A DNA stretch of 11,524 nt from Spirochaetaceae bacterium (lineage in GTDB: Bacteria > Spirochaetota > Spirochaetia > Treponematales > Breznakiellaceae), in the NCBI GenBank assembly GCA_031257995.1, contig JAIRNN010000060.1:1-11524 (forward strand), written 5' to 3'. This document shows, piece by piece, positions 1-6,603 of the stretch. A program made the position numbers and the translations under genes. The notes beneath the pieces were generated by a model, which made no database searches, was not told the origin of the DNA, and saw only the letters and a list, made by a program, of their open reading frames with translations. Each line of letters opens with the position of its first letter. The first letter of the stretch is position 1.

Positions 1-72
1 TTTCGTACCGCCCGCATACATGGCACTGAGTGCCAAGCCGAACATCACAACACACAAAATCGTCTTTTTCAT
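1..72 (-). CDS. Exported protein, N-terminal fragment (possible solute-binding protein)
   Basis: Only the first 24 residues lie in the window; the gene runs off the left edge. The start ATG at 72 is preceded by a clear AAGGAGA ribosome binding site about five bases upstream. The peptide begins MKKTILCVV, has a hydrophobic core to about residue 18 and then AMYAGGTK, a signal peptide of the style common on spirochaetal periplasmic binding proteins. It lies downstream of, and in the same direction as, the methionine importer operon but has its own upstream control region, so it is probably a separate unit. A replacement MetQ-like binding protein would fit the context because the metQ copy next door is truncated, but that is a guess: no mature domain is visible. 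Confidence 0.6.
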   Translation of the reverse strand, partial: MKKTILCVVMFGLALSAMYAGGTK

Positions 73-91
73 GCGATTCTCCTTATCAGGC

Positions 92-120
92 ATCGTATAC
101 TCTATACTTTTGCCTGTCAA
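92..120 (-). promoter_or_regulatory. Proximal promoter candidate for the exported-protein gene
   Basis: Reading leftward, a perfect TTGACA -35 box (115-120) is followed after 17 bases by TACGAT (92-97), with TATACG overlapping at a 15-base spacing. It ends about 20 bases before the start codon at 72. Strength and use are inferred from the sequence only. Confidence 0.45.
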
Positions 121-128
121 CTAAAATA

Positions 129-153
129 TTATATATCAAAATTTGATATATAA
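129..153. promoter_or_regulatory. Perfect 25-base palindrome, candidate operator
   Basis: Two 12-base arms (TTATATATCAAA and its exact complement) flank a single central A. The palindrome lies directly downstream of the distal -10 box (158-163) and just upstream of the proximal -35 box (115-120), the position of an operator for a dimeric regulator. AT-rich composition makes a chance palindrome easier, but 12 perfect pairs is long. The regulator is not identifiable here. Confidence 0.5.
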
Positions 154-157
154 GAAC

Positions 158-206
158 AGTATCAAGGCAATTTTCACAATTGTCAAGGGGAAATTTATAA
201 ATTTCC
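158..206 (-). promoter_or_regulatory. Distal promoter candidate with overlapping 18-base palindrome
   Basis: A perfect TTGACA (181-186, minus strand) is followed after 17 bases by GATACT (158-163). Immediately upstream of that -35 box lies the perfect 18-base palindrome GGAAATTTATAAATTTCC at 189-206. With the 25-base palindrome at 129-153, this makes a two-promoter, two-palindrome control region for the gene starting at 72. Confidence 0.4.
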
Positions 207-363
207 TAAAAAAAAGTAACTATTCAGCCAAATCTACTCAACATATGTTTAGTAGTTGATATAAAAAATACCCAGAGAGGGGAAGAAGATTTTAGAACAG
301 GACATCGCTGTCCACTTTGATCATAACACACCCTTCAGAAGGAGCTGAAGTGAAATAACCGCA

Positions 364-426
364 TTTACAGCGAACCTTCAATTGAATTTAACCGTTCAGG
401 CACCCATTGCCGCGCGCGAAACAGGC
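364..426 (-). repeat. Dispersed palindromic repeat family 1, copy A
   Basis: Read on the minus strand, this shares blocks GCCTGTTTCG, GGTTAAATT and TTGAAGGTTCGCTGTAAA with copy B at 3259-3322, which lies on the plus strand. Its GCCTGTTTCGCGCGCGGC start also matches copy C at 9691-9718 at about 25 of 28 positions. It lacks the GCACAAC hairpin present at the head of copies B and C and abuts the metQ terminator. Small hairpins (GGACA/TGTCC near 302-316; CTTCAG/CTGAAG near 332-349) lie beside it. Confidence 0.65.
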
Positions 427-434
427 TCGATTCC

Positions 435-474
435 AATAAAAAGCGTTCCGCAGGTGTTTGTGCCCACGGAACGC
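435..474 (-). terminator. Rho-independent terminator after metQ
   Basis: On the minus strand GCGTTCCG (474-467) pairs perfectly with CGGAACGC (450-443), followed by TTTTTATT. The hairpin starts about ten bases after the metQ stop codon, so it ends the metNIQ transcript. Confidence 0.8.
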
Positions 475-484
475 AAGCGTTTTA

Positions 485-1150
485 TCAGAACGCGGGGATG
501 ACCGCCCCTTTGTACTTGCTTTCGATGAACGTCCAGACTTCTTCGGAACGCAGCGCGGAAACAAGCGCGGTGATGGCCGGGTCTCTTACCCTGCTCGTCT
601 TGGTCGCGATGATATTCGCGTAGGGCGAGTCTTTGCCCTCTCGAAACAGGACTTTGGTCGTGTCGATACCGGCCTCCAGCACCTTGTTGGTGTTGGTGAT
701 ATAGACATCGAAATCCTGCCGTACACGGAGGATCAGCGCGGAATCGAGTTCCCGCAGCGTTACCGGCTTCACGTAGGTGTCAACGGTGTTGGCAACGGTG
801 GTCTGGTAGACATCGGTTCCTTTTTTCAGCGTGATAAAACCGGCCTTTTCAAGGATGACCAACGCGCGGTACTCGTTGGTCGCGTCGTTCGGGATGGCGA
901 TAATGGCGTTGGCGGGTATCGCTTCAACGCTTGGGTGCTTTTCCGAGTACGCGCCTATCGGCTCAACGTGAATGTTGCCCGCGTTGGCCAAGTCGAAGCC
1001 CCGTTCCGCGATGATGGACTTGAGGTACGGCTCGTGCTGAAAAAAGTTGGCGTCCAGTTCGCCCGTCGATACCTGCTCGTTTGCCAGCGAGCTGTCCGTC
1101 CTCGTGTTGACCTCCAGGTCGATCCCCTGTTCCGCAAGCCGGGGCTTCAC
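485..1150 (-). CDS. metQ: MetQ/NlpA-type methionine-binding protein, N-terminally truncated
   Basis: This is the substrate-binding component of a methionine importer, recognised by the NlpA-family block TGELDANFFQHEPYLKSI (about residues 31-48) and by its place after metN and metI. The 221 residues start where the mature MetQ fold is already about 20-25 residues in (KPRLAEQGIDLEV). Family members are usually about 265-280 residues, so the signal peptide, lipobox cysteine and first strand are missing. A GTG at 1150 has a good AAGGGGGAG site upstream and an in-frame TAA just before it, so translation could restart, but the product should stay in the cytoplasm and could not deliver substrate. 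The 82-base gap to metI holds two small hairpins (1213-1228; 1185-1203) where the missing 5' end should be. Probably a broken gene; the reading frame is otherwise intact to the stop. Confidence 0.75.
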   Translation of the reverse strand: MKPRLAEQGIDLEVNTRTDSSLANEQVSTGELDANFFQHEPYLKSIIAERGFDLANAGNIHVEPIGAYSEKHPSVEAIPANAIIAIPNDATNEYRALVILEKAGFITLKKGTDVYQTTVANTVDTYVKPVTLRELDSALILRVRQDFDVYITNTNKVLEAGIDTTKVLFREGKDSPYANIIATKTSRVRDPAITALVSALRSEEVWTFIESKYKGAVIPAF

Positions 1151-1232
1151 GTAAACTCCCCCTTAAAAAATATGGTGGTTGTTTCAAAACGGATTATGTT
1201 TTGGAACACCCGCAAGGCATACGCCTTGTTTT

Positions 1233-1931
1233 CTAAATCAAATGCCGCCTTTTCAGTATCCCTTTCGCGATGCCGTTACCGATGATCTGTACGGCGGTTA
1301 CAAGAACCACGAGGGCGGATACCGAAGCGATGAGCATATCCACGCGGAAACGCTGGTAGCCGTAACGCACCGCAACATCACCCAAACCGCCGGCCCCAAA
1401 GGAACCCGCGAGTGCCGTGGTGGAAATCACCGCGATCACCGCAACGGTAAAACTGCGGACCAGCGCGGGCAGGGCTTCGGGCAGCATCACCTTGAACACG
1501 ATCGCCCCGGCGCGGCTTCCCATAGCTTTGGCGGCCTCGAATTTCCCTTTGGGCACTTCGAGAATGCTGTTCTCCACGAGCCGGGCATACATGGGAATAC
1601 AGGTGAAGGCCAGCGCGAAAACACAGGCGCTTGGCCCGTAGGAAATCCCGATGATGAGACGCGACAATGGCAGCGTGAGGATGATGACGATCATACTGGG
1701 CATAGAACGAAGCGCGTTGATGATGCCGCCCAAGACGCTGTTGAAGACCGGCAAGGGATGGAGCCCATCCCGGTCGGTAAGCACCAGTGCCACGCCCAGC
1801 ACCAGCCCGAAAATGCCGGTGAGTATCGTTGTGAGCGCGGTCATGTAGAATGTTTCCATGATCGAAGGCCCCACGATGCTCCACACTTCCGCGCCAAAGG
1901 CGCTTTGAACGCTTTTCAACAACGTGCTCAT
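1233..1931 (-). CDS. metI: Methionine ABC transporter permease MetI
   Basis: Inner-membrane permease of the MetNIQ importer, 232 residues, close to the family's usual 215-230. Several hydrophobic spans are visible (for example around IMETFYMTALTTILTGIFGLVLGVALVL, given here as residues about 25-52, and VIAVISTTALAGSF). The EAA loop that docks on the ATPase is clear: EAAKAMGSRAGAIVFKVMLP at about residues 142-161. The start at 1931 is chosen over an upstream in-frame codon because AAGGAGG sits six bases before it and the reading frame then begins two bases after the metN stop, with the ribosome binding site inside the end of metN. Translation is therefore likely coupled. Confidence 0.88.
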   Translation of the reverse strand: MSTLLKSVQSAFGAEVWSIVGPSIMETFYMTALTTILTGIFGLVLGVALVLTDRDGLHPLPVFNSVLGGIINALRSMPSMIVIILTLPLSRLIIGISYGPSACVFALAFTCIPMYARLVENSILEVPKGKFEAAKAMGSRAGAIVFKVMLPEALPALVRSFTVAVIAVISTTALAGSFGAGGLGDVAVRYGYQRFRVDMLIASVSALVVLVTAVQIIGNGIAKGILKRRHLI

Positions 1932-1933
1932 AT

Positions 1934-2713
1934 TCAGCCTCCTTCCTGCCATTCCCGGCTCGAAAGGTCGCGGTTGATCTTCATGAACAGCTTCGCGGTC
2001 TCGCTCTTGGGGTTGAGGAATACGCTCTTCACGCTGCCGGTTTCGGCGATGAGCCCGTCTTCCAGAACCGCCATGTTGTTGCAGGCATACCGGACCACCT
2101 CAAGCTGATGGGTAACGAGGATGATGGTCAGCTTCAGTTTCCGGTTGATGTCGATGAGCAGGTCCAGAATCGAGAGCGCGGTAAGCGGATCGAGGGAACT
2201 CGTCGCCTCGTCGGAGAGCAGGATGTCCGGCTCATTCGCCAGCGCGCGGGCGATCCCCACCCGTTGTTTCTGGCCGCCGGAAAGCTGCCCCGGAAAAAAA
2301 TCGCGTTTGTCCGCAAGCCCGACAAGCTCAAGAATTTCCAGCACGCGCGTTTTCACCTGCCCTCGCTTTAGTCCGGCGATCTCCAGCGGATACGCCACGT
2401 TCCCCAGAACCGTACGCGAGTCCAACAGGTTGAACTGCTGAAAAATCACGCCGATCTTGCGCCGCCGCTCTTCCAACTCCCGGTTTCTCAACGCCGTTAT
2501 TTCCACATCGCCGATGGAAACACTCCCCCTATCGGGTTTTTCCAACTGGTTCAGGCAACGCAACAATGTCGTCTTTCCCGATCCGGAGAAGCCCACAATT
2601 CCGAAAATGTCCCCCTTACAAACGCTAAGGTCTATGCCCTTGAGCACCGAGAAGTCCCCGCTCCGCCCGCGAAACGTCTTGCGGAGATCCCGTATCCTGA
2701 TAAACTCATCCAT
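1934..2713 (-). CDS. metN: Methionine ABC transporter ATPase MetN, short form without NIL domain
   Basis: Cytoplasmic ATPase that powers methionine import with MetI. Visible motifs, counted from the chosen start: Walker A GFSGSGKTT near residue 41, Q-loop FQQFNLLD near 91, signature LSGGQKQRVGIARAL near 144, Walker B ILLSDEATSSLDP near 164, H-loop VTHQ near 202. The DEATSSLDP form is typical of MetN. The protein is 259 residues, whereas MetN proteins with the C-terminal NIL/ACT-like methionine-sensing domain are about 340; here the chain ends soon after the ATPase core, so feedback inhibition through that domain should be absent. The start ATG at 2713 has no well-placed Shine-Dalgarno (AGGGG lies 15 bases upstream), and an in-frame TTG start at 2740 is possible. 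Confidence 0.85.
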   Translation of the reverse strand: MDEFIRIRDLRKTFRGRSGDFSVLKGIDLSVCKGDIFGIVGFSGSGKTTLLRCLNQLEKPDRGSVSIGDVEITALRNRELEERRRKIGVIFQQFNLLDSRTVLGNVAYPLEIAGLKRGQVKTRVLEILELVGLADKRDFFPGQLSGGQKQRVGIARALANEPDILLSDEATSSLDPLTALSILDLLIDINRKLKLTIILVTHQLEVVRYACNNMAVLEDGLIAETGSVKSVFLNPKSETAKLFMKINRDLSSREWQEGG

Positions 2714-2786
2714 AATACAAAACAAACGCCCCTGTATCAAATCTTAAAGTTATACGAATCATATATTTCATATAAATACGACTGTA

Positions 2787-2815
2787 ATACTAAGATATGG
2801 TGAAAAAAGTGTCAA
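2787..2815 (-). promoter_or_regulatory. Promoter of the metNIQ operon
   Basis: On the minus strand TTGACA (2815-2810), 17 bases, then TAGTAT (2792-2787). The leader to the metN start is about 70 bases, too short for a SAM riboswitch, and no such fold is seen. The box occurs in the context GCTTGACACTTTTTT, which recurs before the tRNA-Ile gene. Confidence 0.6.
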
Positions 2816-2917
2816 GCATATAGTGAATATTGGCTAGAAATTTGTTGCTATTTGCGTATAAAATCTCAGAAAATCACAGAACAGACGGTTTTTTACCTTG
2901 CAAATTTCAAAACAGTC

Positions 2918-3364
2918 GAGCCTGTTCCAAAACTCATTTGTATTGGAGTATTCCTGTCAGTTAACAAAGCGATAAGGAATTAACCGTGAAGGCGAAGGCG
3001 GTTCGTAAACCGCTGAGGCGAATAAGGATAGAGGCGCGCTGATTTGACAGCCGGCTGGCTTTACAAGCAGTCTTGAAGGCGGCTTTCTGTGAAAGCTGAC
3101 AAAACAGACGAATTGGCGATAAAAGGCGTGACTGCCGGTAAAAACCTTCTTCGCCTTAGTACCACGGCGCTGATGCTTGAGTAAAAAAGCGGGACCTTTA
3201 TTGGCGCCGCGCCATGCTGCATAACCGCGCTAACGCCCCTAGCACAACCTACGGTTGTGCCTGTTTCGGGAGCGGCAAATGGGCGCCTTTGCGGTTAAAT
3301 TTTCTTGAAGGTTCGCTGTAAATAGGGTTGTTCTCAGATTTGCTTGGGGTTTTGGAACAGGCTC
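2918..3364. mobile_element. 447-base segment bounded by 16-base perfect inverted repeats
   Basis: GAGCCTGTTCCAAAAC at 2918-2933 is matched by its exact complement at 3349-3364. The segment encloses family 1 copy B and several hairpins and has no coding capacity. This is compatible with a small non-autonomous element or a composite of repeats. No target duplication is obvious at the ends (CAGTC on the left, AGTGG on the right), so mobility is unproven. GTTCCAAAAC occurs a third time between metI and metQ (minus strand, about 1206-1197). Confidence 0.4.
3237..3322 (+). repeat. Dispersed palindromic repeat family 1, copy B
   Basis: Begins CCTAGCACAAC followed by a hairpin of 8 perfect pairs (GCACAACC, loop TAC, GGTTGTGC), then GCCTGTTTCGGG, GGCAAATGGGCGCC and TTGAAGGTTCGCTGTAAA. 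The head matches copy C (9673-9718) and the tail matches copy A (364-426, opposite strand), so it is the fullest of the three copies. Confidence 0.65.
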
Positions 3365-3481
3365 AGTGGACAATGGAAAATGAAGATGGTGGTTGCTCGT
3401 TTCATTCCTATTGTTTTCTATTTTCCATTTTCAATTCCCTGGTGAGGAATGGGGTGGATTGGAGGGGGGAACGTTGCGGTG

Positions 3482-3584
3482 GTCTCCCCCGCTGAGGGGG
3501 GCGCCGGAAGACCGCGCAAAACTACCTAAGCGCGTAAGCGCGGCGTAGTTTTGCGATGGCTGGAGGCAGGGGGAGACTTTCCCC
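3482..3584. repeat. Palindromic repeat family 2, copy D1, nested cruciform
   Basis: An outer inverted repeat GTCTCCCCC (3482-3490) with GGGGGAGAC (3569-3577) encloses an inner 11-base perfect pair CGCAAAACTAC (3515-3525) with GTAGTTTTGCG (3545-3555). The flanks CCGCTGAGGGGGG and GGAGGCAGGGGGAGACTTT recur at 9717-9788 around a different inner hairpin. No T-run follows, so it is not a simple terminator. Confidence 0.65.
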
Positions 3585-3670
3585 ACCTGATTGGGCAAGC
3601 AACGCTTTTCACCCACTATCCCCTATGTTCACTGTTCCGCATCTTCTTATTTCTTATCTCTTACACTGGC

Positions 3671-3699
3671 TTGATAAGGATCTCAAAAAAGTGTTTAAT
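3671..3699 (+). promoter_or_regulatory. Promoter candidate for the nitrogenase-like operon
   Basis: TTGATA (3671-3676), a 17-base spacer, then TTTAAT (3694-3699), each one mismatch or so from consensus. The predicted leader is about 25 bases and carries the AGGAGA ribosome binding site at 3720-3725. No NifA-type or sigma-54 box is visible. Confidence 0.5.
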
Positions 3700-3730
3700 G
3701 AGTGAGGTCGGTATGAAATGAGGAGACAAC

Positions 3731-5221
3731 ATGAGTGCAGTTAATCTGAAGGCGGAGCAGGTCAAGATACGGGAGACGCGGCTGGGGTCAATCACGGGGT
3801 TTGCGGGGAGCGCGGGAGAGCTGGTGCGGTGCGCCCGTGGGGGGCGGCTGCGGGACAAGGGGCGGTCTTTTAGTCAATGTATGGGGTGTTCCACGTCCAA
3901 CGCGGCGTGTACGCTGATTCTGATCCGGGATGCGGCGGTGATAAGCCACGGGCCGGTAGGGTGCGCGGGGTGTCTCCACGAGTTCGCCTTTACCTACCGG
4001 GTAAACGGGATTCACCGGAAGGTAGAGATGCCGGAGGAACGCCATATCTTCACGACCAACGTGACGGAGAAGGACACGGTCTACGGGGCGGGGGAGAAAC
4101 TTGCCCTGGCGATCCGCGATGTGTTCAAGCGGGTGAAGCCCGAGGCGATCTTTGTGATTACGACCTGCGCCTGCGGCATCATCGGGGACGATGTTGAAGG
4201 AATTGCCGACGAAGCGGAAGAAGAGTTGGGGATTCCGGTGGGGGCGGTGTTCTGCGAGGGCTTTCGCTCGAAGATATGGACGAGCGGGTTTGACGCGGGT
4301 TACCACGGTATCGCCCGCAAATTGATCAAGAAGCCTCTGAAGAAGCAGGAAGATCTGGTCAACATCGTGAACTTCTGGGGGGCCGATGTCTTTGCCCGCT
4401 GGTTTGAGCGGCTTGGTCTCCGGGCCAACTACCTCACGCCCTACGCCACGGTCGCCCAGATCGCGGCGTCTTCCGAGGCGGCGCTCACCGTTCAGATTTG
4501 CGCCACGCTGGGGTCGTATCTGGGAGCCGCGCTGGAACAGGAGTTCGGCGTGCCGGAGATCAGGGTGCCTGCGCCCTACGGCATCGTCCAGACGGAACGC
4601 TGGTTTCGGGAACTGGGCCGCATGACGGGGCGGGAAGAAAAGGTCGAGGCTTTCCTGCGGGAAGAGCGGGAGCGGTGGTTGCCGGAAATCGAACGGTCGC
4701 GGGAACAGTTGTCCGGAAAGACGGCTTACGTTACCGCCGGCGCGTCTCACGGGCATTCACTCTTGGGGTTGTTGCAGGAGTTGGGAATGCGGCCTTTGGG
4801 GGCGGCAATCTTTCACCACGATCCGATCTACGACAACGGCGCGGAGTCCGCCGATACCTTGCAGAATGTGGTTCGCGATTACAGGAACGAGATCGGGGGG
4901 TACAATGTCTGTAACAAGCAGGAGTTTGAGCTTGCCAACATCCTCAACAGGGTACGGCCCGACATTCTCCTCGCCCGGCACGGCGGAATGACGCTCTGGG
5001 GCGCGAAGTACGGTATTCCCTCCCTCTTGATCGGGGATGAGCATTTTGGGATGGGTTACGAAGGTATCGTCAACTACGGGAAGCGTATTCTCGAAACAAT
5101 GGAGAACGACGAGTTTGTAAAGAACCTCGCAAAGCACACGGTTAATCCCTATACTAACTGGTGGCTTGCCCAGAATCCCTTCACGTTTTTAGAGGAGCAT
5201 ACCCATGCCAAAACACCTTGA
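3731..5221 (+). CDS. Nitrogenase-like component 1, NifD-type alpha subunit
   Basis: A 496-residue member of the nitrogenase component 1 superfamily, expected to form a heterotetramer with the overlapping downstream subunit. Aligned by eye with NifD, P-cluster cysteines match: C53 (or C50) in QCMGCSTSNA, C78 in SHGPVGC, C146 in TTCACGIIGDD. The residues that hold the active-site cofactor in NifD (Cys275, His442) match C257 (VQICATLGSYLGAALEQEFG) and H438 (IGDEHFGMGYEG). By contrast NifD Gln191 and His195, important for N2 reduction, correspond to W183 and F187 in CEGFRSKIWTSGFDAGYHG. So a P-cluster and a large cofactor are likely but N2 fixation is not. Family knowledge places such proteins in the nitrogenase-like groups that include methylthio-alkane reductase (MarD) and cofactor reductases; the exact subgroup cannot be set without a tree. 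AGGAGA lies five bases before the ATG. No NifH-type gene is nearby. Confidence 0.85.
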   Translation: MSAVNLKAEQVKIRETRLGSITGFAGSAGELVRCARGGRLRDKGRSFSQCMGCSTSNAACTLILIRDAAVISHGPVGCAGCLHEFAFTYRVNGIHRKVEMPEERHIFTTNVTEKDTVYGAGEKLALAIRDVFKRVKPEAIFVITTCACGIIGDDVEGIADEAEEELGIPVGAVFCEGFRSKIWTSGFDAGYHGIARKLIKKPLKKQEDLVNIVNFWGADVFARWFERLGLRANYLTPYATVAQIAASSEAALTVQICATLGSYLGAALEQEFGVPEIRVPAPYGIVQTERWFRELGRMTGREEKVEAFLREERERWLPEIERSREQLSGKTAYVTAGASHGHSLLGLLQELGMRPLGAAIFHHDPIYDNGAESADTLQNVVRDYRNEIGGYNVCNKQEFELANILNRVRPDILLARHGGMTLWGAKYGIPSLLIGDEHFGMGYEGIVNYGKRILETMENDEFVKNLAKHTVNPYTNWWLAQNPFTFLEEHTHAKTP

Positions 5222-6545
5222 ACAGCAGCGTTATATGTGCGCTTTGGGCGCAATGCAGACCGTCGTGGCGATTCCCCACGCGGTACCGATACTCCATTCG
5301 GGACCGGGGTGCGGAAACATGACATCAGGGTTTTTTGAGCGTTCCCGAGGGTATTCCGGCGGGAACACCGCGCCGTGTACCAACTTCACCGAGGCCGACG
5401 TGGTCTTCGGCGGGGAACGGAAGCTCGCTGCGCTTATCAGGAACTCGTACAAGGTGCTGAAAAGCGATCTCCAAGTGGTGTTGCCCGGCTGCACGTCCGC
5501 CATCGTGGGCGATGACGTGAGCCGTGTGGTGAAAGAGTTCGCCGACGAGGGGAAGCCCATCGTGTTCGCCGACACGCCCGGTTTCCAGTACAGCAACTAC
5601 GAGGCCCACAGTGAAATCGTCAAAGCGGTGATTCAGCAGTACGTCGAGCGGTTTGCCCCAGCAAAAACCGCGCAAAAGAAAAAGCGCGTGAACCTCTTTG
5701 CGTCCATTCCCTATCAGGATCCGTTTTGGAAGGGCAATCTACAGGAGTTGAAGCGTCTCATTGAAATGTCGGGGTTCGGCCTTGAGGCGAACGTCCTCTT
5801 CGGCCCGCTGTCCCGGGGTGTCGAAGAATGGCAGACCATCCCCGAAGCCGCCTTCAACATCCTCGTCTCCCCCTGGTTTGGCCTTTCCATCGTACAGTAT
5901 CTGGAGGAACGCTACAGACAACCCTTCTACCACTTCCCCTATCTGCCCATCGGCGGCAACGAGACGACCCGCTTCCTCTGGGGGATCGCCGGTTTCGCCG
6001 CAGATCAGGGACTGGAACTCGATGATTCCCGCATTGAGGCGTTTATCCGGCAGGAGGAGCGGGCCTTCTACGAGGAAATCGACAACCTTGCCACCTTCCT
6101 CCTGGAGTTCCGCTACGGGCTTCCCGCATGGATGCACATCCTCCACGACGCGAGCTATGTACTGGGCATGACCGCCTTCCTCCTCAACGAGGTGGGTCTG
6201 GTTCCCCGCGAACTCTTTATCACCGACAACACCCCGGAACCGTTTCACGACACCATCCGCAAAACCGCCGCCGGGTTTTCCGCAAAACGGACGATCAACA
6301 TCACCTTCCACAACGACGCGGGCCTCGCCCAGGCGGAGATCGCCGCCGCACACCACGAGGGCCGGGGCCTCATCATCGGGAGCGGCTGGGACAAAGACCT
6401 TGCGCGAAAGAAAGGCTGCGACTTCCTCTCCGCCGCCCTTCCCTCTCCCTACCGCCTCGTCATGACAACCGGTTACGCCGGTTACCGGGGCGGACTCCGG
6501 CTCATTGAGGATATCTACAACACCGCGCTTGCCACGTACCGGTAG
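5205..6545 (+). CDS. Nitrogenase-like component 1, NifK-type beta subunit
   Basis: A 446-residue partner of the preceding subunit, starting 17 bases before that gene ends, with AGAGGAG seven bases before the ATG, so the two are translationally coupled. The three NifK P-cluster cysteines are matched: C12 (MCALGAMQ, equal to Cys70), C36 (HSGPGCGN, Cys95, the same 24-residue separation) and C96 (LPGCTSAIVGDD, Cys153). The TEADVVFGG motif after residue 61 is also typical. The protein starts almost at the first cysteine and lacks the long N-terminal extension of Mo-type NifK, as in compact alternative and nitrogenase-like beta subunits. C58 (TAPCTNFTEAD) is an additional conserved-looking cysteine. 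No terminator was seen downstream and no further gene of the pathway follows. Confidence 0.83.
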   Translation: MPKHLEQQRYMCALGAMQTVVAIPHAVPILHSGPGCGNMTSGFFERSRGYSGGNTAPCTNFTEADVVFGGERKLAALIRNSYKVLKSDLQVVLPGCTSAIVGDDVSRVVKEFADEGKPIVFADTPGFQYSNYEAHSEIVKAVIQQYVERFAPAKTAQKKKRVNLFASIPYQDPFWKGNLQELKRLIEMSGFGLEANVLFGPLSRGVEEWQTIPEAAFNILVSPWFGLSIVQYLEERYRQPFYHFPYLPIGGNETTRFLWGIAGFAADQGLELDDSRIEAFIRQEERAFYEEIDNLATFLLEFRYGLPAWMHILHDASYVLGMTAFLLNEVGLVPRELFITDNTPEPFHDTIRKTAAGFSAKRTINITFHNDAGLAQAEIAAAHHEGRGLIIGSGWDKDLARKKGCDFLSAALPSPYRLVMTTGYAGYRGGLRLIEDIYNTALATYR

Positions 6546-6603
6546 GATAAAGGAAAACATCATAGACGGTCACATTTTAGCTTGACATTATCACGCGATT
6601 GAG

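Larger units (their letters stand above)
2816..3670. other. Long intergenic region made of repeats; no convincing gene
   Basis: No open frame here has a protein-like composition with a plausible start. The stretch holds many short hairpins: GCGGTT/AACCGC (2999-3014), the palindrome CAGCCGGCTG near 3047, GCTTTC/GAAAGC near 3083, and AATGGAAAAT/ATTTTCCATT (3372-3381 with 3420-3429). It also contains the larger repeats listed separately. A transcribed structured RNA cannot be excluded for 2950-3180 but no known class is recognised. Confidence 0.5.

Noticed and set aside
458..1285. Plus-strand open frame of 275 codons
   Set aside because: It is the complement of metQ, with no start signal and no recognisable domain.
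1179..2108. Long plus-strand open frame of 309 codons
   Set aside because: It is antisense to metI and the metN end; its product is rich in Arg, His, Gly and Gln with no domain, and metI/metN have clear motifs and a ribosome binding site.
2714..2790. SAM or methionine riboswitch in the metN leader
   Set aside because: The leader is only about 70 AT-rich bases and shows no stable multi-helix fold or terminator.
2950..3180. Known structured RNA (RNase P, tmRNA or 6S RNA)
   Set aside because: Several hairpins are present but none of the conserved sequence cores of these RNAs was found.
3788..4756. Minus-strand open frame of 322 codons opposite the D subunit
   Set aside because: Arg/Pro/Gly-rich shadow of a high-GC gene; the plus strand has conserved nitrogenase-like motifs.
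3731..6545. True nitrogenase (nitrogen fixation) genes nifDK
   Set aside because: The residues matching Gln191 and His195 of NifD are Trp and Phe, and no nifH, nifE, nifN or nifB is nearby.
5739..6563. Minus-strand open frame of 274 codons opposite the K subunit
   Set aside because: Shadow frame with Val/Gly/Glu-rich composition and no motif; the sense gene is well supported.
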